56,061 nucleotides of DNA from Nocardia testacea NBRC 100365 (GTDB taxonomy: Bacteria; Actinomycetota; Actinomycetes; Mycobacteriales; Mycobacteriaceae), in assembly GCF_000308775.1 (NCBI RefSeq), contig NZ_BAGJ01000146.1, positions 1 through 56,061 of the forward strand, given 5' to 3'. The notes beneath the pieces are model-generated. The model saw nothing but the letters and a program-made list of their open reading frames with translations, did no database searches and had not been told where the DNA came from. The position numbers and the translations under genes were made by a program. Every line of letters starts with the position of its first letter. Position 1 is the stretch's first letter. Positions 1-7,283 of this stretch are shown piece after piece.

Positions 1-83
1 GTATCGTCGACACAACAGGTCACGGACCGGCAACGAACTACTCGTGACCGCAGGCTGTGCGTTGAGATGAAGGGCTTGAGTAC

Positions 84-938
84 GTGGGGCGTCACCGTAA
101 ACAGCAACCTGCCACCGTTTCCCGTAGCTCGGTGATCGCACTCACCGGGCTGGTTCCGGCCGGGGTAGTGGCCACCAACGCCGCCGCGGCGGTGGTCACC
201 GATCCGACCGCGGCCTCGGTGGCCATGCAGGTCTCGGCAGTCGGCGCGGCCCCCGCGCAGGCCGCCGCCCCCGCCGCTGTCGACCCCACCGCGATGCACG
301 CCATGGCCAAGCAGTCGCCCGAGGCGCGCGTCGAGGTGAAATCGGTCGCCCTGGATCCGAACCGCCCCCGCAACGACCTCCCCGTGGCAGCCTCGGGTAT
401 CCCCGGTATCGCCGAGGCCGCCTATATCGGCGCCGCGGAGATCCTCTCCGAGGAGAATCCCGACTGCCATATGCCGTGGACCATGCTCGCCGGTATCGGC
501 CGGGTCGAATCGACCCATATGAACAACGGCCGCGCCGATGCCGACGGTAACGCCCTCGCCCCGGTGTTCGGTCCCGTGCTGGACGGCAGCCTGTCGGGCA
601 ACAATGTCATCCACGATTCCGACGGCGGCGCACTCGACGGCTTCAGCGGCTACGACCGCGCGGTCGGTCCCATGCAGTTCCTGCCCGAGACCTGGACCAG
701 TTTCGCCGCCGACGGAAACCGCGACGGTATCTCCGACCCGCAGAACTACTACGACGCCACGCTGACCGCCGGCAAGTACCTGTGCTCGGGCGGCCTGGAC
801 ATGCGCGATCCCGCCCAGCAGACCAGGGCCATCCTGCGCTACAACAACTCGATGGCCTACGTCGCGAACGTGATGGCCTGGGAGCAGTCGTACCAGACGG
901 GCATCGCACCGCGGCCCGCGGAACTCCCCAAGATCTGA
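84..938 (+). CDS. Secreted lytic transglycosylase-like protein (Rv1230c type)
   Basis: This 284-aa protein probably cleaves or remodels peptidoglycan outside the membrane. Residues about 15-36 form a hydrophobic, Ala-rich signal or anchor after a basic N-terminus (MGRHRKQQ). A Pro/Ala-rich linker follows. The C-terminal half resembles an SLT (lysozyme-like) domain. The likely catalytic Glu is E142 in the IGRVESTH segment, and GPMQFLPETW (195-204) is the typical second motif. The GTG start follows a purine-rich stretch; the ATG at 67 is out of frame. It lies 19 bp upstream of mrp on the same strand, as the homologues are paired in mycobacteria. Family assignment is good; the precise cleavage chemistry is inferred. 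Confidence 0.85.
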   Translation: MGRHRKQQPATVSRSSVIALTGLVPAGVVATNAAAAVVTDPTAASVAMQVSAVGAAPAQAAAPAAVDPTAMHAMAKQSPEARVEVKSVALDPNRPRNDLPVAASGIPGIAEAAYIGAAEILSEENPDCHMPWTMLAGIGRVESTHMNNGRADADGNALAPVFGPVLDGSLSGNNVIHDSDGGALDGFSGYDRAVGPMQFLPETWTSFAADGNRDGISDPQNYYDATLTAGKYLCSGGLDMRDPAQQTRAILRYNNSMAYVANVMAWEQSYQTGIAPRPAELPKI

Positions 939-944
939 CCGCAC

Positions 945-957
945 TACCATCGGCATC
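945..957 (+). promoter_or_regulatory. -10-like element for leaderless mrp
   Basis: TACCAT lies at 945-950, then 7 nt, then the mrp ATG at 958. This fits the TANNNT -10 consensus placed for transcription to begin at or next to the start codon. No clear -35 is visible. Confidence 0.4.
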
Positions 958-2094
958 ATGCCAGTGGTAACGGAAGCGGAGGTGCGGGGCGCTCTCGCGA
1001 AGGTCGACGACCCGGAGATCCGCAAACCGATCACCGAACTGGGCATGGTGAAGAGCATCCGGATCGAGCCGGACGGCAATGTGCACGTCGAGGTCTACCT
1101 GACCACCGCAGGCTGCCCGTTGCGCACCGAGATAACCCAGCGGGTCAGCACCGCGGTCGCCGACGTGCCCGGTGTGGGCACGGTCTCGGTCGATCTCGAT
1201 GTGATGAGCGACGAGCAGCGCACCGAACTGCGCAAACAGTTGCGCGGTGATTCCGCCGAGCCGGTCATCCCCTTCGCCCAGCCCGGTTCGCTGACCAGGG
1301 TGTACGCGGTGGCCTCCGGAAAGGGCGGCGTCGGTAAATCCAGCGTGACGGTCAACCTGGCGGCGGCGCTCGCCGACCGCGGCCTGTCCGTCGGGGTCCT
1401 CGACGCCGATATCTACGGCCACTCCATCCCACGCATGCTCGGTACCGACGCCCGGCCGACCCAGGTCGAGCGGATGATCATGCCGCCGGTCGCGCACGAT
1501 GTGAAGATGATCTCCATCGCGCAGTTCACCCAGGGCAACACCCCGGTGGTGTGGCGCGGTCCCATGCTGCACCGCGCGCTGCAGCAGTTCCTCGCGGACG
1601 TGTTCTGGGGCGATCTGGACGTCCTGCTGCTGGATCTGCCGCCCGGGACCGGCGACGTAGCGATCTCCATCGCCCAGCTGATCCCCAACGCCGAGATCCT
1701 GGTCGTCACCACCCCGCAGATCGCGGCCGCCGAGGTCGCCGAGCGGGCCGGCGCCATCGCCCTGCAGACCCGGCAGCGGATCGCCGGTGTGGTGGAGAAC
1801 ATGTCCTGGCTGGATCTGCCCGACGGCACCCGGATGGACCTGTACGGGTCCGGCGGTGGCCAGGCAGTGGCCGACCGGCTCACCCGGGCGGTGGGCGCGG
1901 AGGTCCCGCTGCTGGGACAGATCCCGATCGAACAGGCACTGCGCGAAGCCGGTGACGAGGGCACACCCATCGTGCTGAAGGACCCGGAGAACCCGTCGGC
2001 GGTGGCCCTGCGCGCGGTCGCGGACAAGCTCGCGGTCCGCCGGCGCGGCCTGGCCGGTATGTCGCTGGGTATCGACACCACCCGTCATCTCTGA
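958..2094 (+). CDS. mrp: Mrp/ApbC-family P-loop ATPase (iron-sulfur carrier type)
   Basis: A 378-aa cytoplasmic ATPase of the Mrp/Nbp35/ApbC family, which loads or carries Fe-S clusters in characterised members. Residues 1-90 are an MIP18/DUF59 domain with the conserved Cys in TTAGCPLRTEI. The deviant Walker A, GKGGVGKSS, is at 121-129 and the Walker B-like segment is LLLDLPPGTGD. The C-terminal CxxC that binds the cluster in enterobacterial ApbC is absent: the equivalent stretch reads ENMSWLDLPDG. As I remember it, mycobacterial Mrp is similar here. Length is normal for the DUF59-fused form. A leaderless promoter is likely. Confidence 0.93.
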   Translation: MPVVTEAEVRGALAKVDDPEIRKPITELGMVKSIRIEPDGNVHVEVYLTTAGCPLRTEITQRVSTAVADVPGVGTVSVDLDVMSDEQRTELRKQLRGDSAEPVIPFAQPGSLTRVYAVASGKGGVGKSSVTVNLAAALADRGLSVGVLDADIYGHSIPRMLGTDARPTQVERMIMPPVAHDVKMISIAQFTQGNTPVVWRGPMLHRALQQFLADVFWGDLDVLLLDLPPGTGDVAISIAQLIPNAEILVVTTPQIAAAEVAERAGAIALQTRQRIAGVVENMSWLDLPDGTRMDLYGSGGGQAVADRLTRAVGAEVPLLGQIPIEQALREAGDEGTPIVLKDPENPSAVALRAVADKLAVRRRGLAGMSLGIDTTRHL

Positions 2095-2101
2095 GCGCAC
2101 A

Positions 2102-2113
2102 TAGACTCGGTCC
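2102..2113 (+). promoter_or_regulatory. -10-like element before the DivIVA-like gene
   Basis: TAGACT at 2102-2107 is followed by 6 nt and the ATG at 2114, a leaderless arrangement in the short gap after mrp. It suggests that the DivIVA-like/tag pair has its own promoter. Confidence 0.4.
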
Positions 2114-2434
2114 ATGCTCACCCTGCTGCTGTACGTCGTGATCGTCGGTTTGGTGGCCGCAGTCCTGTTCCTCCTGGCCAGCGCCCTCTTCGGGCGGTCG
2201 GAGGAGCTGGGTCCGCTACCCGAGGGCACCACGGCGACAGTGCTGCCGGTGGAGGGCATCAGCGGTGCGGATGTCCGGGCCCTGCGCTTCCAGCAGGTGG
2301 TCCGCGGCTACAAGGCCGGTGAGGTCGATTGGGCGCTGGCCCGGCTGGCCGCCCGGATCGACGAGTTGCAGGGTCAGCTCGCCGAGGCCCGCGCGGCCGG
2401 TGCCGCGGCGCAGCAGGGTCCGGAGCAGCCGTGA
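2114..2434 (+). CDS. Small membrane protein with DivIVA-like segment (Rv1209 type)
   Basis: This 106-aa protein has one N-terminal transmembrane helix (residues about 2-25, LTLLLYVVIVGLVAAVLFLL), a short linker, and a segment at about 53-88 (VRALRFQQVVRGYKAGEVD...) that matches the DivIVA N-terminal signature. A short coiled coil and an Ala/Gln-rich tail follow. It may be a membrane-tethered partner of the polar growth machinery; that role is inferred. Its stop overlaps the GTG of tag by 4 nt, so translation is probably coupled. Confidence 0.82.
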   Translation: MLTLLLYVVIVGLVAAVLFLLASALFGRSEELGPLPEGTTATVLPVEGISGADVRALRFQQVVRGYKAGEVDWALARLAARIDELQGQLAEARAAGAAAQQGPEQP

Positions 2435-3012
2435 CCGGGACCGCGACGGCCGACACGCTGGTCCGCTGCCCGTGGTCGGTGGATTCGCAGCTCTACCGGG
2501 ACTACCACGACCAGGAATGGGGGCGCCCGCTGCACGGTGACGACGCCCTGTTCGAGCGGCTGTGCCTGGAGGCGTTCCAGTCCGGCCTGGCGTGGATCAC
2601 GATTCTGCGCAAACGGCCCGCGTTCCGGGCGGCGTTCGCCGGATTCGCCATCGATCGGGTGGCCGAGTTCGATGCCGCCGACCGCGAACGGCTGCTCGCC
2701 GACACCGGCATTGTGCGCAATCGCGCGAAAATAGACGCGTGTATCGCCAACGCGAAAGTCGCGCGTGAACTCGATATCGGACTCGACGAATTGCTGTGGT
2801 CCTTCGCCCCGCCCGCGCGACCGCGTCCGCGCGCATTGCCCGATATTCCGGCGACGACACCCGAATCCGTTGCACTGGCAAAAGAATTGAAGCGGCGCGG
2901 TTTCCGTTTCGTCGGGCCGACCACCGCGTACGCGCTGATGCAGGCCACCGGTATGGTCGACGATCATTTGGCCGAATGCTGGGTCGATACCCGGCACACC
3001 GCGGTCGGCTGA
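2431..3012 (+). CDS. tag: DNA-3-methyladenine glycosylase I
   Basis: A 193-aa base-excision repair enzyme that removes 3-methyladenine. It matches Tag along its length: VRCPWS near the N-terminus, LYRDYHDQEWG, LCLEAFQSGLAWITILRKR, and a C-terminal DDHLAECW. The Cys13/His26 pair and the C-terminal His/Cys correspond to the zinc ligands of E. coli Tag. The GTG start at 2431 was chosen because it overlaps the preceding stop (GTGA) and places Cys13 where the family has it. The open frame extends further upstream, but only within the preceding gene. Confidence 0.93.
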   Translation: MTGTATADTLVRCPWSVDSQLYRDYHDQEWGRPLHGDDALFERLCLEAFQSGLAWITILRKRPAFRAAFAGFAIDRVAEFDAADRERLLADTGIVRNRAKIDACIANAKVARELDIGLDELLWSFAPPARPRPRALPDIPATTPESVALAKELKRRGFRFVGPTTAYALMQATGMVDDHLAECWVDTRHTAVG

Positions 3013-3073
3013 CCGATCACATTTGGACGTCGAGTGTCCGTCATCTCATGCGATAGGGAAGAATGGACCGAGT

Positions 3074-3102
3074 GCGGTCCGTCGTCTCAGCCGACGGACC
3101 GC
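3074..3102 (+). terminator. Perfect 11-bp GC-rich hairpin between tag and the DUF3117 gene
   Basis: Arms at 3074-3084 and 3092-3102 pair perfectly around a 7-nt loop. No T-run follows. The hairpin begins 61 nt after the tag stop and ends 68 nt before the next start codon. It could end tag transcription or be a 5' leader structure of the DUF3117 gene. Confidence 0.5.
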
Positions 3103-3170
3103 CCGGTTGGCGACAACCGGAGTTCCGAGCAAGTGCGCAGCATACAGCGCAGATCTGGAGGGAGCAGAGG

Positions 3171-3338
3171 ATGGCGGCCATGAAGCCCCGTACCGGGGAC
3201 GGTCCCCTCGAGGCAACCAAGGAAGGCCGTGGGATCGTCATGCGGGTCCCACTCGAGGGTGGCGGGCGTCTGGTCGTAGAACTCACGCCGGACGAAGCCG
3301 CAGCACTCGGTGACGAATTGAAGAGTGTCACCGGCTAG
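3171..3338 (+). CDS. DUF3117 microprotein (Rv1211 type)
   Basis: This 55-aa protein (MAAMKPRTGDGPLEATKEGR...) matches the DUF3117 family, which is conserved through mycobacteria, nocardiae and many other actinobacteria. Its function is not known to me. The ATG at 3171 follows a purine-rich GGAGGGAG ribosome-binding stretch at about 3158-3170 and gives the family's usual length. It is probably cytoplasmic, with alternating charged and hydrophobic strands (GIVMRVPLEGGGRLVVELT). Its 3' end overlaps the next gene by 14 nt in another frame, so co-expression is likely. Confidence 0.88.
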   Translation: MAAMKPRTGDGPLEATKEGRGIVMRVPLEGGGRLVVELTPDEAAALGDELKSVTG

Positions 3339-4194
3339 ACAGGTAGCCGAACAATCGGCGCTCGCCGCGGTCGCCGAGGTACTGAGCTGCCCCGAATGCG
3401 ACCGCGGCCTGTCGTGTGCGCCGGGCACCCTGCGCTGCGCTCGCGGGCACAGTTTCGATATCGCCCGGCAGGGCTATATCAGCCTGCTCACCGGCGCGGC
3501 CACCAAACTGACCGGTGACACCGCCGCCATGCTCGACGCGCGGACGGCTTTTCAGGGGACCGGGAATTTCGCCCCGATCGCCGACGCGGTCGCGGCGGCA
3601 GCGCTGCCCGGGCGCGACAGCGGCACCGGCGGGTTCGTCGCCGATATCGGCGCGGGTACCGGCTACTACCTGGCGCGGGTTCTCGACGCGGTCCCGGCAG
3701 CCCATGGGGTCGCCCTGGATATCGCCAAACCGGCCGGCCGCCGGTGCGCCCGCGCCCATCCACGCGCGGCCGCGGTGGTGGCCGACGCCTGGCGGGGGCT
3801 GCCGATCCGCGCGCATTCGCTCACCACCGCGCTGTCGGTCTTCGCTCCGCGCAATCCGGCTGCCGTGGCCCGCACCCTCGTCCCAGGCGGCCGCTATATC
3901 GTCGTCACGCCCACGGACCGGCATCTGGCCGAGCTCATCGATCCGGTCGGCATGGTCACCGTCGACCCGGAGAAGGACCGCCGCCTCGCCGAGGCCATGA
4001 CCGGCCGTTTCATCCGGACCGATCACCGCAATGTCGACTACGCGATGACCCTGTCCAGGGCCGATATCGCCAACCTGGTGGCGATGGGCCCGTCCGCCCA
4101 CCACGCCGAGGACGCGACGACCCGGATCGCCCGCCTGCCCGACCCCTTCGAGGTCACCGTGTCGGTCACCGTGGGCAGCTACACCCCGGCCTGA
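3325..4194 (+). CDS. RlmA-like rRNA guanine-N1 methyltransferase
   Basis: This 289-aa SAM-dependent methyltransferase resembles the RlmA(I)/RlmA(II) enzymes that methylate 23S rRNA G745 or G748. A zinc-ribbon N-terminus is visible with Cys22, Cys25, Cys38 and His42, followed by the family's FDIARQGYISLL segment. The SAM-binding motif VADIGAGTG is at about 105-113. The GTG start at 3325 lies inside the end of the DUF3117 gene; a later start would remove part of the N-terminal helix but not the zinc site. The exact target base cannot be assigned from sequence. Confidence 0.85.
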   Translation: MSPARQVAEQSALAAVAEVLSCPECDRGLSCAPGTLRCARGHSFDIARQGYISLLTGAATKLTGDTAAMLDARTAFQGTGNFAPIADAVAAAALPGRDSGTGGFVADIGAGTGYYLARVLDAVPAAHGVALDIAKPAGRRCARAHPRAAAVVADAWRGLPIRAHSLTTALSVFAPRNPAAVARTLVPGGRYIVVTPTDRHLAELIDPVGMVTVDPEKDRRLAEAMTGRFIRTDHRNVDYAMTLSRADIANLVAMGPSAHHAEDATTRIARLPDPFEVTVSVTVGSYTPA

Positions 4195-4195
4195 C

Positions 4196-4223
4196 CTCAC
4201 CGGCCACCCGCCACTGCGGTGAG
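4196..4223 (+). terminator. Hairpin after the RlmA-like gene
   Basis: CTCACCG (4196-4202) pairs with CGGTGAG (4217-4223) across a 14-nt loop directly after the stop codon. There is no T-run, so this is a weak terminator candidate. Confidence 0.35.
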
Positions 4224-4310
4224 AACGGGGCAATCACGCTGGCACAGCGGGCAATCCACTCGCGACATCGGCCTGATCGCCGGTTAACACCGTCCTGGTG
4301 TCCTTGTTCT

Positions 4311-4715
4311 ATGCGGATACCGACATTCGGCAAGCGGAAAGACACCAGTACCACCATCTACGAGCAGATCGGCGGCCACGAGGCACTCGAAGCGGTCGTC
4401 GCCGATTTCTACACCCGGGTCCTCGCCGACGCGGAACTGGCCGGTTTCTTCAGCGGGACGAACATGTCCCGGCTCCGGGGCAAACAGGTCGAATTCTTCG
4501 CGGCGGCGCTGGGCGGGCCCGAACCCTATTCGGGCGCGCCGATGAAACAGGTGCACCAGGGACGCGGGATCACCATGCACCATTTCGGCCTGGTGGCCGG
4601 TCACCTGACGGATTCACTGACGGCGGCCGGTGTCGGCGAGGAAACCGTCGCGCAGATCATCGCGGCCGTGGCCCCACTGGCCGACGACATCACCTCGGGG
4701 TCCTCCTCGGCCTGA
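4311..4715 (+). CDS. glbN: Group I truncated haemoglobin (trHbN)
   Basis: A 134-aa haem protein that in mycobacteria oxidises nitric oxide to nitrate. It is close to M. tuberculosis GlbN as remembered. It has Tyr34 (B10) in ADFYTRVL, Leu55 (E7) and Gln59 (E11) in SRLRGKQVEFF, and the proximal His82 (F8) in KQVHQGRGIT. The short polar pre-A region (residues 1-12), which affects NO dioxygenase activity in the tuberculosis protein, is present. The ATG at 4311 is the first usable in-frame start. It converges on glgM with 15 bp between the stops. In M. tuberculosis glbN lies elsewhere, so this is a local difference in synteny. Confidence 0.93.
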   Translation: MRIPTFGKRKDTSTTIYEQIGGHEALEAVVADFYTRVLADAELAGFFSGTNMSRLRGKQVEFFAAALGGPEPYSGAPMKQVHQGRGITMHHFGLVAGHLTDSLTAAGVGEETVAQIIAAVAPLADDITSGSSSA

Positions 4716-4730
4716 CGGCCGGCGCGGAGC

Positions 4731-5948
4731 TCACCGTTTGCAGACGGTGTGGTACACGGCCAGGGTCTGCTCGGCGATCCGGTACCAGTCGAATTCGGCA
4801 CGGGCGCGGCGACGGCCGGCCGCGCCCAGCTCGGCCGCCCGCGCGCGGTCCGATGCCAGCTCGTTGATCGCGGCCGCCAGCCCTCGTTCGTAGGCCTCGG
4901 TCGCCCCCGCCTCGAAATGCACCAGCCGGCCGGTCCGCCCGTCGGCGACGACCTCGGGTATTCCGCCCACATCCGAGGCGATCACGGCCGTCGAACAGGC
5001 CATTGCCTCCAGGTTCACGATCCCCAGTGGTTCGTAGACCGACGGGCAGACGAAAACCGTGGCCGCCGCCAGCAGCTGCCGGATCTGTTCGGTGGGCAGC
5101 ATTTCCCTGACCCAGAACACCGTGCCCCGGCGGCGGTGCAACCCGGCCACGGCCTGGGCGACCTCGGCCTCCAGTTCCGGGGTGTCCGGCGCGCCCGCAC
5201 ACAGCACGAGCTGGATCTCCGGATCGAGTTCACGCGCGGCGGCCAGCAGATGACCGACACCCTTCTGCCGGGTTATCCGCCCGACGAAAACCGCCAGCGG
5301 CCGGTCCGGCCGCACCCCGAGTTCATCGAGGATCCGGCGGCTACCCGGCTCCGGCGGGCCGGGATGCCAGACCGCGGCGTCGATCCCGTTGCGCACGACG
5401 TGCACCCTGGTGGGATCCAGCGCGGGGTAGGCGTCCAGCACATCGCGGCGCATCCAGTCGCTCACCGCGATCACCGCGTCGGCGTGCTCGAGCGCATTGC
5501 GTTCCGACCAGGACGACAACCGGTACCCGCCGCCCAGCTGTTCGGCTTTCCACGGCCGCCGCGGTTCCAGCGAATGGGTGGTGACCACGTGCGGGATCCC
5601 GTAGAGGGTGGCGGCCAGATGCCCCGCCAGGCCCGAATACCAGGTGTGCGAATGGACCACGTCCGCCACGCCGACCGCGTCGGCCATCCGTAGCTGCGCC
5701 GACATCATCCGAAGGGCGGGATTGGCGCCGTCGAGGGCCGGATCGGGGCCGTGCACCCGCGCGGTGTCGCGCGGTACTCCCATGCAGTGCACCGTCACCG
5801 CGCTCATCCGCCGCAAGCGGGCCGCCAGTTCGGTCACGTGGACACCCGCGCCACCGTAGACCTCGGGGGGAAACTCTCGGGTCAGCATGGCCACCCGTAG
5901 CTCGTCGGCCGCGGACAACTCGGCCGCGTCGCTGGAACCGGAACTCAC
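4731..5948 (-). CDS. glgM: GT4-type glycogen synthase / maltose-1-phosphate synthase (Rv1212c type)
   Basis: A 405-aa glycosyltransferase that uses ADP-glucose. The M. tuberculosis homologue was first called GlgA and later GlgM, making maltose-1-phosphate for alpha-glucan. The N-terminal domain begins REFPPEVYGGAGVHVTELA, and the C-terminal domain carries FVGRITRQKG and the E-x7-E region PSVYEPLGIVNLEAM. I chose the GTG at 5948; an ATG at 5888 gives 385 aa but cuts into the first beta-strand. The frame is open further upstream, into glgC. It is divergent from glgC, which makes its substrate. Confidence 0.9.
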   Translation of the reverse strand: MSSGSSDAAELSAADELRVAMLTREFPPEVYGGAGVHVTELAARLRRMSAVTVHCMGVPRDTARVHGPDPALDGANPALRMMSAQLRMADAVGVADVVHSHTWYSGLAGHLAATLYGIPHVVTTHSLEPRRPWKAEQLGGGYRLSSWSERNALEHADAVIAVSDWMRRDVLDAYPALDPTRVHVVRNGIDAAVWHPGPPEPGSRRILDELGVRPDRPLAVFVGRITRQKGVGHLLAAARELDPEIQLVLCAGAPDTPELEAEVAQAVAGLHRRRGTVFWVREMLPTEQIRQLLAAATVFVCPSVYEPLGIVNLEAMACSTAVIASDVGGIPEVVADGRTGRLVHFEAGATEAYERGLAAAINELASDRARAAELGAAGRRRARAEFDWYRIAEQTLAVYHTVCKR

Positions 5949-5999
5949 GAATTCACGGTAGCCGCCGAGTGGTCGATGCCCGCCGACCACCTCGTTCGG

Positions 6000-6011
6000 T
6001 AGTTTGGCACT
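6000..6011 (+). promoter_or_regulatory. -10-like element for leaderless glgC
   Basis: TAGTTT at 6000-6005 lies 6 nt before the GTG at 6012. The 63-bp gap between glgM and glgC must hold both divergent promoters. Confidence 0.4.
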
Positions 6012-7226
6012 GTGAGGAGCCAGCCGCACGTACTAGGAATCGTGCTCGCCGGTGGCGAGGGCAAGCGACTCTTTCCACTGACCGCCGACCGGGCCAAGCC
6101 GGCCGTTCCCTTCGGCGGCGCCTACCGCCTCATCGACTTCGTACTCAGCAATCTCGTCAATGCCGGTTTCCTCCGGATCTGTGTGCTCACCCAGTACAAA
6201 TCACATTCACTGGACCGGCATATCTCGCAATCCTGGCGGCTGTCCGGTTTCGCCGGTGAGTACATAACTCCGGTTCCCGCCCAGCAGCGGCTGGGACCGC
6301 GCTGGTACACCGGCAGCGCCGACGCCATCATGCAATCGCTGAATCTCATCTACGACGAGGACCCGGATTACATCGTGGTCTTCGGCGCCGATCACGTCTA
6401 CCGGATGGACCCCGAGCAGATGGTGGCCCACCATATCGATTCCGGGGCCGGGGTCACGGTGGCCGGGATCCGCGTGCCGCGCAGTGAGGCGGGCGCTTTC
6501 GGCTGTATCGATTCCGACGAATCCGGCCGCATAATCGGTTTCCTGGAGAAACCGGCGCATCCACCCGGTATCCCCGACGATCCGAATTCGACCTTCGCCT
6601 CGATGGGCAACTATGTGTTCACCACCAAAGTGCTGGTGGATTCGATCAAGGCCGATGCCGAGGATTCCGATTCCGACCACGATATGGGCGGTGACATCAT
6701 TCCCAACCTGGTCTCGGCGAGCCAGGCGGCGGTCTACGATTTCGCCGACAACGAGGTGCCCGGGGCCACCGACCGCGACCGCGGCTACTGGCGCGATGTC
6801 GGCACCATCGACGCTTTCTACGAGGCGCATATGGACCTGGTATCGGTGAACCCGGTGTTCAACCTCTACAACCGGCACTGGCCCATCCGGGGGGCCGCGG
6901 AAAATCTGCCGCCCGCGAAATTCGCGCAGGGCGGGCTGGCCCAGGAATCGATCGTCGGGGCGGGCAGCATTCTGTCCGCCGCGACCGTCCGCAATTCGGT
7001 GCTCAGCGCGAATGTGATGGTCGACGACGGCGCCACGGTCGAGGGCAGTGTGCTGATGCCCGGAGTGCGGATCGGGCGCGGCGCGGTGGTCCGGCGCGCG
7101 ATCCTCGACAAGAACGTCATGGTGTCCGAGGGCGAGATCATCGGTGTGGACTCCGAACGCGACCGCTCCCGCTTCGCGATCAGCAAAAGCGGTGTGGTGA
7201 CGGTCGGCAAAGGCACCTGGGTCTGA
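6012..7226 (+). CDS. glgC: Glucose-1-phosphate adenylyltransferase
   Basis: This 404-aa enzyme makes ADP-glucose from glucose-1-phosphate and ATP, the first committed step of glycogen and alpha-glucan synthesis. The nucleotidyltransferase signature GGEGKRLFPLT is near residue 15, with RAKPAVPFGG, FGADHVYRMD, GFLEKP and YWRDVGTIDAFYEAHMDL in the expected order. The C-terminal 100 residues form a left-handed beta-helix (ATVRNSVLSANVMVDDGATVEGSV). Length is normal. It is divergent from glgM and ends at a strong shared terminator. Confidence 0.97.
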   Translation: MRSQPHVLGIVLAGGEGKRLFPLTADRAKPAVPFGGAYRLIDFVLSNLVNAGFLRICVLTQYKSHSLDRHISQSWRLSGFAGEYITPVPAQQRLGPRWYTGSADAIMQSLNLIYDEDPDYIVVFGADHVYRMDPEQMVAHHIDSGAGVTVAGIRVPRSEAGAFGCIDSDESGRIIGFLEKPAHPPGIPDDPNSTFASMGNYVFTTKVLVDSIKADAEDSDSDHDMGGDIIPNLVSASQAAVYDFADNEVPGATDRDRGYWRDVGTIDAFYEAHMDLVSVNPVFNLYNRHWPIRGAAENLPPAKFAQGGLAQESIVGAGSILSAATVRNSVLSANVMVDDGATVEGSVLMPGVRIGRGAVVRRAILDKNVMVSEGEIIGVDSERDRSRFAISKSGVVTVGKGTWV

Positions 7227-7234
7227 CCGGCACG

Positions 7235-7267
7235 GAGGTGCCCCCTCCCAGGGGAAGGGGGCACCTC
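7235..7267. terminator. Bidirectional hairpin terminator between glgC and the ABC permease
   Basis: GAGGTGCCCCC (7235-7245) pairs perfectly with GGGGGCACCTC (7257-7267), an 11-bp stem with an 11-nt loop. It sits in the 57-bp gap between two convergent genes, so it can serve both strands. Confidence 0.7.
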
Positions 7268-7283
7268 GTGGACCACGGCGGAT

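Noticed and set aside
643..2259. 538-aa open frame on the minus strand over mrp
   Set aside because: It is the shadow of mrp and its neighbours; the product is His/Arg/Gly-rich without any domain.
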